A stretch of 64,000 bases of DNA from Melanocharis versteri (GCA_013397845.1 VZTG01006403.1:372001-436000); one strand, 5' to 3'; numbered from the stretch's first letter, positions 1 through 14,096 are shown. Notes: generated by a model from the letters alone, not told the origin. Numbers and translations: made by a program.

Positions 1-954
1 ACAATGTAACATTACCATATGGACCTGGCTGTAAGCATGAGAAGGCCTCAGAGGAACTCCCTACAAATTTAAAGATAAGAAAATGCCTGTTTTTAGAATA
101 CATATCCTTCAGAGTACAAGTCCAAGTTCTTCGAGCTGCAGTTGCCAGTGTTGCAACATAAATTTCAGTTTTTAGAGTCTTGTTCTACAACCTGGAGAGG
201 TCACTTCAGCGGATCAGAAAACAAGAAAGCTTTTCCCATTTAGATGAGGACAGCAGGGAGTAATGCTGCTGCTGTTTAAGGAATAGGAGCCTTGCTGTGG
301 AGTGTATAGGATGTTGCACTCATATACGGGGCTTGAATTCGACCTACACTGATGAAAATCAGTACTTTTCATTTTAAATGCTTCCAGGGTCCTTGTGAAT
401 GATTAGCTTAATGGTCGGGGATGTAAAAATGTAGCCAGCTGACTGTCTTGGCTTGCAGAGGCTGTTCGTTCTGTTGGCAAAAGAGATTTATAAAAATAAG
501 GTACATTTATGGAATAATGTATTTATTTATCAAATATATTGTGCTGTCTCTGAAGAAAATATTCCGTTTGATATGTGTCAGTAAGTATTTTAATGATTCG
601 TTTAATTGTGTAGAGCCTTGTGGACATTTTTATCTGAAGAAATATACGCTCTGATGGTTAAATTATGCATTTGTTAAAACAAAACAAAATGGAAAAGGCC
701 ACCAAACCTCTAAGTATACCTTTCATGACAGGAAAGAAGCCTCCAAAAAAATTAAAATTAATTTAATAAGGCTGATAATACACTTTAATTGCTATTTGTA
801 CTGCTGTGTTAAAAAGAATGTGGAGTAGCAAAGGCTTCTCAAATTTCTTGTTTCAGCCTTCTTGGAAATGCTAAGGACATTACTGCCTCTCTCCTGTTCT
901 TGAGGCTCTGCTCCAACTGAAAAAGTCCAAACCCCTGCAGGTCTTCCCTCCCCT

Positions 955-1048
955 TGTGGTTTTGTTGTTGTTGTGGGGGTTTTTTTGGTTGGTTGGTTTT
1001 GTTTTTTGTTTTGGTTTGGGTTTGTTTGTTTGTTTGTGGGTTTTTTTT
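955..1048. repeat. GT-rich simple-sequence tract
   Basis: About 95 bases consist almost only of G and T on the + strand. They include TTG triplets, GGTT tetramers (near 985-1000) and TTTG tetramers (near 1020-1036), with two G-run/T-run junctions (GGGGG then T8 at 975-987; GGG then T8 at 1038-1048). The complementary strand reads as A/C-rich. Open reading frames over this stretch on either strand are artefacts of the low complexity. Confidence 0.85.
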
Positions 1049-4000
1049 CTATTTTACGCAGAGCTTCAGAGTGAAAAAAAACCCAACAAGCCCCAAACAT
1101 CAAAACTGTCCTGTGAGTTGGCACATTTTAAAAGTGAACAGGAATATAATTTGCAATTAAGCTTGATTTTGATATGCGCAACAGGACAAGAGTAATTCTT
1201 ATGGCCAAGCTTTAAATATAGTCTGGATATTGTTTAAGTATCAGTTGACTGAAATTAGTTGTAGAAATGAGGAAATATTAGTCTTGGAAAAAGAGAAAAA
1301 TACCAAAATTAAATACCTCCTTTATATAATGAAAATGTACTACAAACAAATGAGTTCAAATACAAAGTAAATAAAATTAATATGGTATTCTGCTGCTGAC
1401 CAGCCCTATATTTGAGATGAATAAATAGGATTTTTTTTAGATGATGAAATGGCAATAAGTAGCTGCTCGGTTTTCACTGAGATACAGGTGGGGATAAAAC
1501 TTGATATTTTATTTTGAAATTATGTTACTCAATTTCTTTGAAGGCAAATTTTTAAAGTTTACATACAGTGGTTCTGCACTTTGGTTTCATAAAATATCCT
1601 TTTACATTTCTTTCTTGATTGCAGAGTGGCAGCACTGGCAACCAACCTTGCTTCTAATAGCTATTCCCTAAACAAAAAAGGGGAGGGGTCAGAAGCATCT
1701 CCTACCAGTTATCTTTATTTTTCTGTGTGGTAATTTGTGTTCTCATTGCTCCTAAAGTCTGATTTCTTCAACCCTGAATTATCAGTAATGGTGGATGGAG
1801 CCCTGGAAGATTCTCTAACTGTACCTTTTTTGCCCCTGTATGTGAAATGTGGGGGACAGACGTGATCCAGAAAATTATTTTAGCTTCTCTTTGAAAGACT
1901 GCACCACACTGCTTTCTTCATTGCCCCACGGCATACTTTGAGTCTTTTTAAACATGAAGGACCCAGCTGAGAATGGAGGTCAGGAGCTGGAAAACTTTTC
2001 TTCTACTGGTTGTAGCTGTCGCTGTATTGCAGCTGCTTTTTATCAGAAGAGGGCTGCATCTAAGAAGTCTTAATCTCTTAATCTCACTTTTCCTCTGAGG
2101 GTTTCTAGATTGTCAGGTGTTGACCACTTGGCTACACCAGGCACATCTTCTACTTGAGAGCTGCCTTCTTAGGAGCTATTGTTGGTTTGTTGATGGGTAG
2201 ATGTAGTCCTTTCGTCTACTTTTCGTTGTACAGAATTGCATTTCATGGTTGAGATCTAGTTAGCAAACACAAGAGCTAAATTTCTGTGTGGCAGACAATG
2301 GTCTGAATCATTACAGACATGGAACACATGATTTATGATAAAACTGGGCAGCAGCTTGTAATGAGGAGCTGATAAAAACTTAAAGCAAAGTCTCAATGCT
2401 CTGAAGAATTTTAGTAACATATAAACTAGATCTTTCCAGCATCTCCTTGCTTTGTAGTGAACCCAAACTGATTGGTATCCAAGTCAGACTTGGATGTTTG
2501 TAGTTTTCAGACTGTTCTTAATAAATGTGGGTGCTCCCTTAGGAGAAAGATCCCTCCATAAACAATAAGGTTAATATTGGAAATTTATTCTTCAATCAAA
2601 CACACATCCATTGTAGTCAGCATCTTATATTTTTATGTTTTTAAAATGTGAGAATGCAAAGCAGAATGAAAGAAGGAAGAGGAAATCCTGTGCATGGGCA
2701 GGGTGGAGTGTCATCCCTTCTTTGACCGGCTTCTCTCAAATTAAAACAGGAGGAAAAAAAAAAAAGTGAAAAGGAGTTAGGAGTAAAACATTTGTTCCTT
2801 TGTCATTTTAATTTTCAATGCTGAAGGAGGGAAAATACCTTTAATGGTCATGTTACTTATTTTCTGTACACCTTTTCTAAGTGTATGTTTGACTGTATTT
2901 TCAGGGAAGCCATTATCTTACCTCGGACAGAAAATACTTTTTTTTTTTTAAAAATTGCTCTTGTGCTATCTTTAACTATATCAACTGATTCAGTGGCTAT
3001 TCTCAGTAATTACTGAGTTACAGAATTGCTACTGCTAACAGTGTGGGAAGGCAGGCTTTGCTCGGTCAGTTCAATCGTGGCTGCAAAATCTTTATATGAA
3101 AGGAGTAAAATACAAGGACAGGGGATTAGCTTAAATCACTTGAATGTTCCATCTGATGTTATTCAGAATGGACATTGAACGGAATATCATTAACCTCAAA
3201 GATGCAGCTTCTGATCACATTTGTTTGTTTTTATTAGCATTTTGCCACTTATGGGTGCCTCAGGCTTTTTATCACTGCCCCTTTGTGCCACTGCTTTCAC
3301 AGGATGGTTCTTTCTGTGTGCTGAAGGAGAAGAAACTGCAGTCTGCTGAAACTCCTCAGAGTTGCAGCTATAAATAGACTTGGAAGCAGCAGCAAGCTGG
3401 GTCCACTGCCTCTGTAATGGCCCTTTCCAAATACTTTAAAACAAATGATTCATCAAATAAGGAACACTAAAAGAAGAAATCTGCCAATTTGTAGAATTTG
3501 ACTCCTCCTAATCAGAGCAAGGCAACAGGATGTTGAGTTCCTGCCCTGCACCTGATTAAAGCCAAATGCACTAGGAACAGCTGGGAGTAAGAGGAAGCAC
3601 CAAGCTCTTCTCAGTTGGGGGTAGGACAGCAAAAGAATTTTTTTAAATCCCTTCCACCTTTGTTGTTCTGTTTTCCTGACTCTTTGACAGATAAGCACTT
3701 ATTTCCTCTGGTATTTGGACCCCTTAGAAACCACGTAGAATGTACAGAATATAGGAAAAAGCTGCACGTGTATGTGCCTGACCTAGGCAGTTGATTTTGG
3801 TCACAATGTTATTCAACATTCCTCATCAGCAGTATAGCCAAATTGCTAACTTTACAGACTCTGGTCATGCAGGTGCCAAATTCTCCAAGTTCTGCCCACC
3901 CACCTTCAGCAAGTCAAAACCTGTAAGAGCAGCATGGAGACCAAGATGCATTTTCCATCTGGATCGCTGTGGTAGTTCTCACTGCTGCAGGCTCACACGG

Positions 4001-4477
4001 AGCCCCTCAATGAACGTGCTTCTCTTTCTTTTTTTTTTTATGGAAACACTGAAAAAATGTGAAACCTTTGTCAGTGCTTTCTTCCTGTGCTCTAGAAACC
4101 ATAAAAACACAGCTTTTTAAAGCTTTAGAGTACACACATGCCCTCAAATAAGAGTTAAGCAGTTATTTTTCCCCTTGCAGTTGTAGAATGTGTTGCAGAT
4201 TACAGCCAAGCACAAAAAATAAGTGTCTTGTAGCACATGCTGTAGATACAGTAACAGTTACACCGTGGTTTATTGCTTAAAATACAGCAATTACTTCAGC
4301 GTCAGAAATCTGCCCAGAACCTCAAGACAAAGCTCCTTCTTTACCATTTCTTGAGGTAACTTCTAATGTGATTATTCCTGGGCTTTTTGCAGCCGTATCG
4401 CAGCGCTACTTTATGTGCGCGCAGCTTCCCCTCCGTGCCTGGAGCCAACAGAACAGGCTGTTCGCTCGTGCGCTCCC

Positions 4478-4552
4478 TGGGCCTGATCCAACAGGCCATG
4501 AGGTCGGGAGCAAGACTTCTCTTGGCCTCCCCAAGCTTTGGATCAGGCCTCC
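4478..4552. repeat. Palindromic MITE-like ancient repeat
   Basis: The arms GCCTGATCCA (4481-4490) and TGGATCAGGC (4539-4548) are exact reverse complements, and the stem extends one more pair outward (4480/4549). The outer arms and general layout match, from memory, a short palindromic interspersed repeat common in archosaur and turtle genomes that begins GGCCTGATCC and ends GGATCAGGCC. The centre has diverged. It encodes nothing. The assignment to a repeat family is inference; the inverted arms are directly visible. Confidence 0.55.
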
Positions 4553-7500
4553 TGCTGCAAGCATTTTGTGCTGTGGCATCCATGCCTCGCCTCCTTTCTC
4601 TGTGAGCATCAGCGCTGCCAGAGGGTCAGAGTAACAACCTTCACTTTAATGCTTCAGAAGAGCAGGCAGTTCAGAAAAAAAAAATAAAATTCTGTTTAAA
4701 GACGTCCCTGAAACACTTTTTTCTCATCTTGAAATAAAGGAAAATATGCCTGTAAATGTCTCAGTCAGCATGCACTTTTCTTCTCTCCTCTACTGAAGTT
4801 TGCCAGATATTCCATTTCTGTGCCCCTTTTTTCTTCAGATTTTCAGGTTAATGTTGGAACTGTTTTGTGAGAAATGGTGTTAACAGTGTACCTGACATAG
4901 GAGTACTGGGGCTTGCCATAACACTGTGAGAATAGTTGCTGCCAAATTTTATGACCTCCAGGGCTGTAAATTTAAAATCTTGGTATATGTCAACCGAAAC
5001 AGTGTGTCTTTACATCAAGCAAAGAAAAGTGATACTTATACACACAGTTGAAAAGCCAAGGATCTCTGCACTTATTGAGTGAACAAAAGGATGCTTCCAG
5101 AACTTGTGCTATAAAACACAAACCTCAGGTACTTCATGTTCCTCTTTTGACTTTTCTGTGGGATGCAGGATTTTGGCTGAGGCTCGGAGGACCTTCACAT
5201 GGTGTTGGAAGGGAAGAACAGGTCAGCAGGTGTCTGTACTGGACTGCTACACTGCCTTCTCATCTTTGCAGTGGGGGGCTTTGCCCTTGGGAGAGTTGGG
5301 GTGGGCTCTTGGGGCAAACAGGTATTGCTTGAGGAAAATGGGCATGTTTCAGGGTACAGCAGGTATCATTCTGTTGTTTGGCTTTTAGCACCTGGTGGAA
5401 AGTGACAAATTACTCTCTTTTTTCCTTTGATATGTGTAGCCTAGCTTGCCCATTAATGTGTAATGTGCTTTCCTAATATAGCTTAGGAAACTCTTTATAA
5501 ATTATTGTTCACACTGTATATGACAATACAAGTTGTATTTATACAGATCTAGTCAAAGCACTGGAGCAATTAAACAGCTACTCATCACATAATGTGTTTT
5601 TCTTGTCTTGTGGTGCCAAAAAAAAAAGGTGTTTGAATGTCTGTAGCGATGCTCTTATTTTCTCTGAGCTAATGGAACTTGCCTGCTGCTATTTTGGAAC
5701 ACAGTCATGATGTATTCTTAGATATCTCTATATTTAAAGCCCAGAGCAGATATTGAATGTTGATACAACTTGTGGAAACTTGTATGTTAAGTCTGATTCT
5801 CCCCCCTCCCTTTGGTTTATTTGTGGAAAGAGATTGCTTGCAGAAGAAAATGCTCTAATATTTAGGGGCTAATTGCCATTAATTGAAATTGTATTTTTTA
5901 AGAAGGATGTCAAAAAACCACTGTGAATAATTTTATTAAAGTTTTCCATTAGATGGTGTAGTTTAAATGGTTCAGTAGGTATTCTATATTTTTCAGTGCA
6001 TATTATGCTTTGAAAAAATTACTGTTAACACATTTGTTTTCCTATTTAACCTGGGAAAAGATTGTGAAAAATTGGTAGACAATACTATTGAAAAATCTTT
6101 AAAATCATTTTTAGCAGACTCAGATAAATTCTTTGACTTATGCAGGTGTCACAATATGACAAATTAGATGTGTTTCTGGGATGCTAGTGTGCTCACATGT
6201 AAACACAAATATGTGTGTATGTCTCTGTACATTCTCCCTAGGGTTTATTCCACCACGTACCCCAAAGGTGGTGTGCTGTTGCTTTCTGTAAATTAGAATT
6301 AAGGCCCTCTGTGTGTATATAAATATATAAAACAATAGCTGTAATGCTTTTTGGCCACATTACAGACATTCCAGAGTTTACTTCATTTGTGTTCTCCAGA
6401 TCCCTTCATGCCAGAGAGAAAAAGCCAATAAGGAGAAAACAATTTTTTTACTATTTCACACCTACAGTGCTTGGTCTCAAAATGAGCCAAAGGAGCATTT
6501 CTTATGACTTATTTTCCTTTTCCCCAAAAACCCAGATGGCTGTCTTTGTTTAGGGGGGCTCTTTTCTCTCATTAACTCAGAAAATAAGTGCATCTCATGC
6601 TTTCAAACATTTTTTTTTTCTTTTTTGTCTTTTATGGAGAGTGGTAAATGACTAAACTGTTACAATGAAGTTTAGCAAAAAGCATATCCTATGATATTGG
6701 CAGAGACACAGAAGCAATGAAACTAATGCAAATGACAGGGGGAACTCATCAGTACAAGAGAGAGGTATCCTGTGCTTGGGAAAACCTTTCATTTGCTTGT
6801 AAATTATCTAATGACAGCCTTGCAGTGTAAAAAGAGCTACTTGCAGTGTGTTCCTTTCTGCAAATGAAATTGGAATAGGCATAGAAGACTTGACGTGGAC
6901 CGTAGTAAAACTTGACTTGCTTAAACAGGATTTTGGGTAGATTTAGTGAATGTTTTGGTCTTACAAGGCATTGTGGCAAAATTAATGAAGTCCAGGAGCT
7001 TCAGGGCTATTCATCTACTTTTTCCTTTTGACCCTAGATGGAGGGGTACTGTGATGTGACTCAAGAGATAAATACAGGAGCGTAACTTTGTGACACAAGC
7101 CTGGGAGGGAGGGTCATCTTGTCTGCTTCATTTAGGAGAATTTTTTCCCCCAACTTTCATTTTGGATCAATCCAAGTGAGGTCACTAATTTGATAAAGAT
7201 GCTGATGAAGGTAAACCGTCTTCATTGTTGCAGCTTAATCTGGCAAATCAGCTCCAGAGGTTTTGAAAGCGCTTCTGCTTGTGAATAGATGATTATTTGA
7301 TGCCAGCAGAGCCAGAAAGAGAGGTTAGTCTGATGCAGCAGTCTTTTCTGGGGTCTTATTTCTGTCAAATTTTCCTTTTTTGGGAGGCACAGCAAGGACT
7401 TAGCTCTGTCTCACAGCTTTTGTGTGGCACCGCAGGAGGGAAAGCTCAGGTGGCTACAGTGACGTACCTTTGGCTTCTGCTCAAGATCTGTGCTGTGAAG

Positions 7501-8689
7501 CGGGTCATGGCCACCTGGAAATTGGACTTTCCATCTGCAGATGTGTAAGTCTCTGCTGCTGTGTGGTACATCCCGAGGTCCTGAGCTCAAGGTCTGTTTT
7601 CTGAGATTTTCCAGGTATCAGTGTACACCTGCCTTTAATGCAGAGTTACACTGTAGGAACTGCCTTTCGAAAAGGTCTGCTCATGTCACAAATCTAAATG
7701 AACGGTGAAGTTTCCCAACATATCATTTGATTGAATAAAACACAATACATTGCTTCAAGTTACCCAGTTTCCCTAATGGAAACCCTAGAGAAACTGTACT
7801 TATAATTTCATTAACCAGACCTTCCCACTCCCCATACCCACAACTGGAAAACCTTATAACATTTTGGGGTTTTTTTAAGATGTGTGCTGAGGAATCATTA
7901 GTCATCTGTCTGAATATTTTCTGGTGTCATCAAAGAAACTACTTATTTGAAATAAGGTGGAATTATAATATAATACTGAGACACTTCCTATTTCTTCATG
8001 CTCACATATCTGAGATATATATCTGAGAAACATATCTGTTTTTATCTCTTTCTTTGCAAACAGATTATCAGGCTTCCAAATAGATGGTCACTCATGAATC
8101 TAGTGGTTTTTTCCTTAGTAACTTGCTATAAACTTTGAGTTGCTTTTCAGCTTGCAGATAGAATCAATTGCTGTTTTTAAGTTCCTAAAGTTCTTAACAA
8201 GTTCTAAGTTCTTTAACAAAAAAAGGTTTAATCAAACTAGTTTAATACCTCTGGTGACTTGGGTTGAGAAAGGTAGCTGCACTGCGTAAGATACGCTTTT
8301 TAGTCTAGGGAAAGGTTTTGGGAATGTGTACCTCAGGTGTCTCTGTGAGGGGCTAGTTAGGGTCCAGCAGATGCATTTGCCAAGGTCCCTCCTTTGCAGG
8401 ACTGGGCATTTTGTCTCTGAAAGCAGTTTAGTCACATCAAAGGAGGGGAAAAGCTTTTTTTGCTGGACAGTCAGAGCTGCAGAAGAATTTAGAGGTTGCA
8501 GTGAGTGCTGGACTATATGCAGGACAGTGTCATGCCAGAAAAACAGTGAAGCTGATACCCTGACAGGATGCTACTGAGTGGAAATAAGGACTCAAGATTG
8601 CTTATCTAACCTAATACGAAAACACCTCAGGTCTTCTGTTTTCCAGAATATGCTGAGAATAGGAAACAACTCAGGGCAAAGACAAAAGT

Positions 8690-9110
8690 GATTCTAGGCC
8701 TGGAAAACAGTCTTGCTGGTAAATGACATTAGGAGACCACTAGAGTTACCTCATTAAAGCAAATGTGAAGCAGCTATTTGATCCTGCTCACACTGGGAGT
8801 AAGATGTTTGGTATTACTGGGTGCTTAACCTCACAGGCAATTATTCAGAGATCCAGTGCTGAAAACTAAAGTTAAACAAATTCAAACTAGAGAGGAGGTG
8901 CAAATTTTTTAAAGTGAGGACAATTAGCATTTGAGTGGCTTACCAAAGGAAGTGAAAGATTCTCCATTACTTGCAGTCCTTAAATCAAGATTGGATGCTT
9001 GCCTAAGAGATATAAATAACTAGTAGCTATTTATACAGCTTGATATAAGAATCACTGAGTGAAGTCATATGGCCTGTGTTATATGGGACTTGGTTATACT
9101 AGAAAAAGGA
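8690..9110 (+). mobile_element. Ancient CR1-like LINE 3' end fragment
   Basis: This stretch resembles the 3' untranslated end of old CR1 elements seen in turtles and archosaurs. Recognisable landmarks are GCTGAAAACTAAAG near 8860, GATTCTCCATTACTTG near 8960, AAATCAAGATTGGATG near 8983 and TATGGCCTGTGTTATA near 9068. The terminal octamer repeat is not evident, so the end is probably lost or decayed. No reverse-transcriptase frame remains. The match is from memory of the family and the boundaries are approximate. Confidence 0.55.
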
Positions 9111-11824
9111 GAATTCTAAGTAATATAAACTATATTTGTGTAATTGTTACTTATGAAGATAGTAAATACAGCAACAAAAACATGTGTTTCTTCTTCAGTA
9201 ATCATGTTTTCCTTGGATTTATGCATGTATCAGTCAGAATAGCTGATGCTTCTTTCAGTTTTTCATCCACAGGCTTAAATACCAGCTATGTTTTTTTATG
9301 TTTTGTTCTGTATGAAATTAAGCTGTTATTAGTGTTTCTGGTTTAGCTTCCAGATTCTTATCCTAGCACACTTCATACTAAAGCATTTGAGTTATAAGCA
9401 CTGAAGTAGTGTGTAACAAAAAAAAAACCCAACAAAACAAACAAATAGTCTTGTTTCTTTTAGAAATTAAATGAAAAATTAAAATTATACCTCTAAATTT
9501 TATATGGAAAATCAAAACACAAAAATGATTTTATATTTCCTTAGATTATTTAGAAAACCTGAATTAACTGTAGAGTGTATATGTAGTATCTTAGCCTACA
9601 GATTTCACATACGTATGTCTACATAAAGAGGGAAAACGCATCTTAGAATGTTTCAACTGGAAGGACAAGGTGGCGATCACCTGGTTTATTTCCAGGTAAA
9701 ACTGTAAAGACGGAAGACCTTCAGAGGTCTCACTGGTTTTAAAAGCCTATCCTAATAATCCCAGAATTACCAAGACAACTACAATAAAAGAGCTGATCTT
9801 GCATTTAAGTTACAAGCGAAGTAATTCCATTTGAAATTTATAAAAACTAGCTCTTAACTTCTCTAAAGACAGCCTTTCCAAAAGTACTTTGCCAAGGCTT
9901 AGGTGTCTTCAGCCATCTGTAATGGATTACTTTCTCTTGCTGTATTTCAGCAAGCAGGGTGGTGGGAAAGCCTTGGTGACAAAGACACTAATGCAATAGA
10001 CGTGGTTTTTTTTTTTTCCCGTTTCAATTTATTTTGGCAATCCTGCAAGAGGGGGGAAGCAGATCTAGATCAGCTACTGCAGCCTCGAGTGTGCTGAGTG
10101 CGCTTTGATGTCCTCCCTATGTTATGTCTTCTGTAAGGTAATGATCAAGTGGATAACAAAAAGACGATTAGGATCATGCCCAGCTTTTTGATGTGCTTTA
10201 TTGTCCAAAATTACTCCATTAGGGCTGGTGGACACAGTGAAAGTTGGCAGAAAGTACGTCCGGGCAGTGGAGGCCCTGAGGAGATGGGAAGACACTGGCT
10301 CTGGCGGGCGGCTCTTGTTTGCAGGGCTGCCGGGCGGGCGGTGTTGCTGGACAGATGATTTGAAGCAGCGGCTGCTGCGCTCACAACCAAACACTTCAGC
10401 TAATTCATCACCGGGCTCTCGGGCCCTCCGCTTGTGCAAACTTGAAAGGTTAAGGCAGTAAATAGTTTATTGCCACCGAGGCCTGTGGAACATTGATCAC
10501 TGTTGAGTTCCCTCTGTTTAGATGTAACTTCTTTTGAAATATGCTCTGTAGGTTTAGTCTGAGAGCAGGATAATTGCTGCGAGGGCTTAGGGTTTGAAAG
10601 CAGACACTTCTACAGCCAGAACGCAATAGGCTGCCAAGACAGACTGGTGTGAAACATTACAGCATTATATTTTCTTAATTCTCAGGACTTGAATGAAGCA
10701 ATAGGAAAGACTGTTTTTTGAGGCATGGGAGGGTAAAATCATGTGGAGTTTGCCCGTTTCATACCTATTAATAAAACCCTTGCTGTAGTCCTATTTCCAG
10801 CCTCTCTGGGGTGCATGCTGCAATTCAAGGCATCTGGTGGTTCTCCTTAGCCTAGTGTGGAGGAGCTCCTTAATCGCTGTGCAATTAAGATTTTTTTCAG
10901 TGTGTGAATTGATATAGTGAGGTTACACACATTCCAGAAAGTACTCCTGCTGCTCATGTAGCTGTATGCATTTTTCATAGCCCGCTTATGTACAGGATTC
11001 TTACTCTCACCACTGAGTTTCTGAAATGTGGCTGGCAGTATCCTGTCAATGCACAGTGCTGGTTGTGTGCCCAACCAGCTTTTTGAGTGTCAGGTTCTGC
11101 CAAAACCTGATCTAATGACTGCAGGCTTTGGATCCAGATTGACTAATTTCTCTAACTTGGGGGAGGGTTATTCGTTTGGGAGGACGGATTACAGCAGCAG
11201 TTTAAAAATGTGGAACAACACCAATTGTATGTGCTTAAGCTTTTGTGATCATGTGTGGTATCATGACATCGTATGCCACAGTTTGGTGATGGTGTTCTCC
11301 TTAGAAAGGTGAATTCTGATGAACTTAGACCCTGACCCAACCATCAGCTCCCCCAGGATGAAATGCTGTGTCCAGGGGGAACTTCTCAACTTTGCTCAAC
11401 CTGTGCATGCACTTGAAGTTTAAAATTGGCTCTAGTTAAGCTAAGGTTATTTATTTTTACATCATTTATTTGTTTTTCAGTAAAAGCCTGCAGATAAAGA
11501 CACCTAAAGGATAAAGCAGATAAGAAATTTTAGAGGAATTTGAGCTTGTTGACCTATTGTTCCGTAGCATATTACATATGAATATAGACTTTTAAAGAGG
11601 AGCTGCAGTCTGGACAACATGCTGACAGATTTGGAGCTGTTTATCAACAATAATATCTGCAGTCTTTTGTTCCAAAAATAGAAGTGTCACCTCAGATTAC
11701 GAAGAAAGGGAGATGAAAGACATTTTCATACATCATAACTGGAATTTTGTAATAAGCTCAGATTAATCCTTTTTTCAAACTATACTGGAATATTGTAAAT
11801 GCATTCCAAACCCCAATTTTAAAT

Positions 11825-11930
11825 GTGTGAATTGGTGTGGCTCTTGGGGATGGTGCTGTGTAGGGCAGGGAGTTGGCCTCAATGATCTTTGTGGGTCCCT
11901 TCCACCTCAGCTTGTTCTGTGATTCTGTGG
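11825..11930 (+). mobile_element. CR1 LINE 3' terminus
   Basis: This is a short, 5'-truncated CR1 copy in + orientation. It carries the usual 3' sequence of a GGCAGGGAGTTGG block, then GATCTTTGTGGGTCCCTTCC near 11884, and finishes with two 8-bp units, TTCTGTGA and TTCTGTGG (11915-11930). Such terminal octamers are the hallmark of avian CR1. It is a non-coding relic inside the GMDS intron. Confidence 0.85.
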
Positions 11931-14081
11931 ATATTTTGATACAGTTTTGAAGAAAAAGAAAAAAATCAAATAACAAAAATTGAATTCCTGTACCTAACAG
12001 GTTTCTATAAAGTTCAAGACTGAGGCAGTAAAGTGAGAAGGGGAAAAAAAAACCCTGGTGAGCAGTCAATCAGTTTCTCTGTATGTGGCCTTAGTCTTTA
12101 CTGAGAAAGCAGTACCTCAGGCTTGCCAGCTGTGAAATTTTTAGTTCATCTTTACCATAGAGCACATCACATTTTTTCCTCGTTCCGACAGGGCTGTGAA
12201 TGGATGATGGATGAACTGTAGACTCATTGTGTCAGAAATACCTGCTTCGTTTTAAAAGCTCAGCCCCTCCTTGTCAAGGCAATCATTCCCTCTTGTAACA
12301 ATAGAAGAAACATCATGAAGTCATAGTTCAGCTACAGTGAAAGACTTAATTCTAGGATTTGATGAATAGCAAAGGGAAATGTGAGAAAAATAATGTGACA
12401 GCTAAAAACTTTTTGTTATCCCCTCCTTTGCTGTCTTGAACTGTAAAATTTTCTATATTTTTGAGGTTAGGTGAGAATTCCCAATGCAGGCAGAATAATT
12501 TTCAGCTGAGAGAGATTTTGAGGATGAATTTGCAGATTTTAAAGAGACACAGAATTAATCTGAACTAAAGCTTGTACTGTTTAAGATGTGCATTTTTGAG
12601 CAACTGTTGCATCACATCTGCTCCTTGAACAGCTTCAGTTTTACCATTTCTAGGGAAGAAGAAAACAACAAATATTTGAAACAGACTTCTGAGATGCAGT
12701 ATATATTTGCTCTGCTGTGTGCTGAAATGTCTCTACATACAATTTTATGAGCATACTAATTTTCCAGATTTCCATACAAAAGCATTAATCGGATGGAGTT
12801 TGAATTTGGAATTTTGTGGGAAGCTATGATTTCAGAAGTTTTAGTGGTTGTTAAATGTCCTGTGGTGATACATTGCACTGTATTTGCTCTTACTGTGCAG
12901 AGAGCCAATAGCATCAGTTCAGTAAAGGGAATCGAGTATCTCTGCGTTCTCTTACCTCAGGCAGAAAATTCATTGTTTATTCCTCTTTCTACAGGATAAA
13001 AATGCCCTGTAAATACATTACTAGGCTGGCATATCACTATACTTTACAAGCATAGTAGCTGTTTTCTCCATAAATTTGGCAAGTTTGTAGCATAAAAAAA
13101 TGCCTCTGCATCTGTATTTCCATACACCAAAGATGTAAGTAGATACCAGTGAATTTGAGTTGTATATATATTGGCCGAGTCTGTTTACCTAAATCTGAGG
13201 ATTGTCTGTATTGCCAGTATAGCTGAGAAATCTCAGATGGTTTGATTCTCACTTTTTTCCTCAATAAAACACTTTCTAGCATTATCCCCTTAATTTTTTA
13301 GGAAGAGCTTAGACCTTTTCAAGATAATACAGAGGGTATAAGAATTCAGTGCTCTCTAATGATGTCTTCTAGCACTAGAAGCAGAAGAAGAAACTTGTAG
13401 TTGCATGCAGGTGGGAGTGTCAAACCATGTTGCTGGTTTAGGGATAACACAGTTTATTTGAATTTTCTGAGTAAAATCCTTTGCAGAATGACGTTTAATC
13501 ACGTTTTGTTTGTTGTGTTTATTAATCCCATTACTGTATTAACTACAAGCTACTAAGAAGTTTGATTTATGCATATATGTGGATTTTTTTAATGTGTATT
13601 TGCCTTATTGGCTTTTCTTTACCTGTTGTTTCCTTTATCATACTGACCTGAGATATGGTGTCTCCTTACTCATGCTGTTAATAAGCAAAAATTTAGAAAT
13701 CTTAACAGTTTGATTTTAAAGGGTTCACTCATGTGAACTACCAATCTTTCATTTTTCATACTCAGAAATACACCTCTTTCCCTTTCCTTTTCCTCCCACC
13801 CAATGGAGGAGCAAAGGAGACAGTTCTGGAGGGTGTGGTTATCATGAGTTAATTGCAACCCTGAGGGGTTTGAGACACTTGGGTGCATTTCATACCTTTT
13901 AGCTGTCCAAGGATGAGATTTTCACACAAAGGTTCCACCCCACGGTATTTTATTTTTTATTGCATAAATCAGTCTGTGTGCCTAGGGATCATTTATCATT
14001 TCCTTAATATTCACCAGGGTACAAACAGTACTGTTCCAGTTCCATTCAACCTCCTTATTTCTCCCTCCCACTCCTGCTCAC

Positions 14082-14096
14082 AAAAAAAAAAAAAAN
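14082..14096. repeat. Poly-A run ending in an undetermined base
   Basis: Fourteen A residues (14082-14095) are followed by the only N in the window. This is probably a sequencing or assembly uncertainty in run length, so local coordinates may be slightly wrong. Confidence 0.9.

Noticed and set aside
792..1195. Overlapping open frames on both strands around 0.8-1.2 kb
   Set aside because: They translate the GT-rich simple tract into Lys/Asn/Thr/Pro or Phe/Leu/Gly strings; these are low-complexity artefacts.
3002..3017. Perfect 16-bp palindrome CTCAGTAATTACTGAG with a homeodomain-like TAATTA core
   Set aside because: About one perfect 16-bp palindrome is expected by chance in a sequence of this length, so it is not notable alone.
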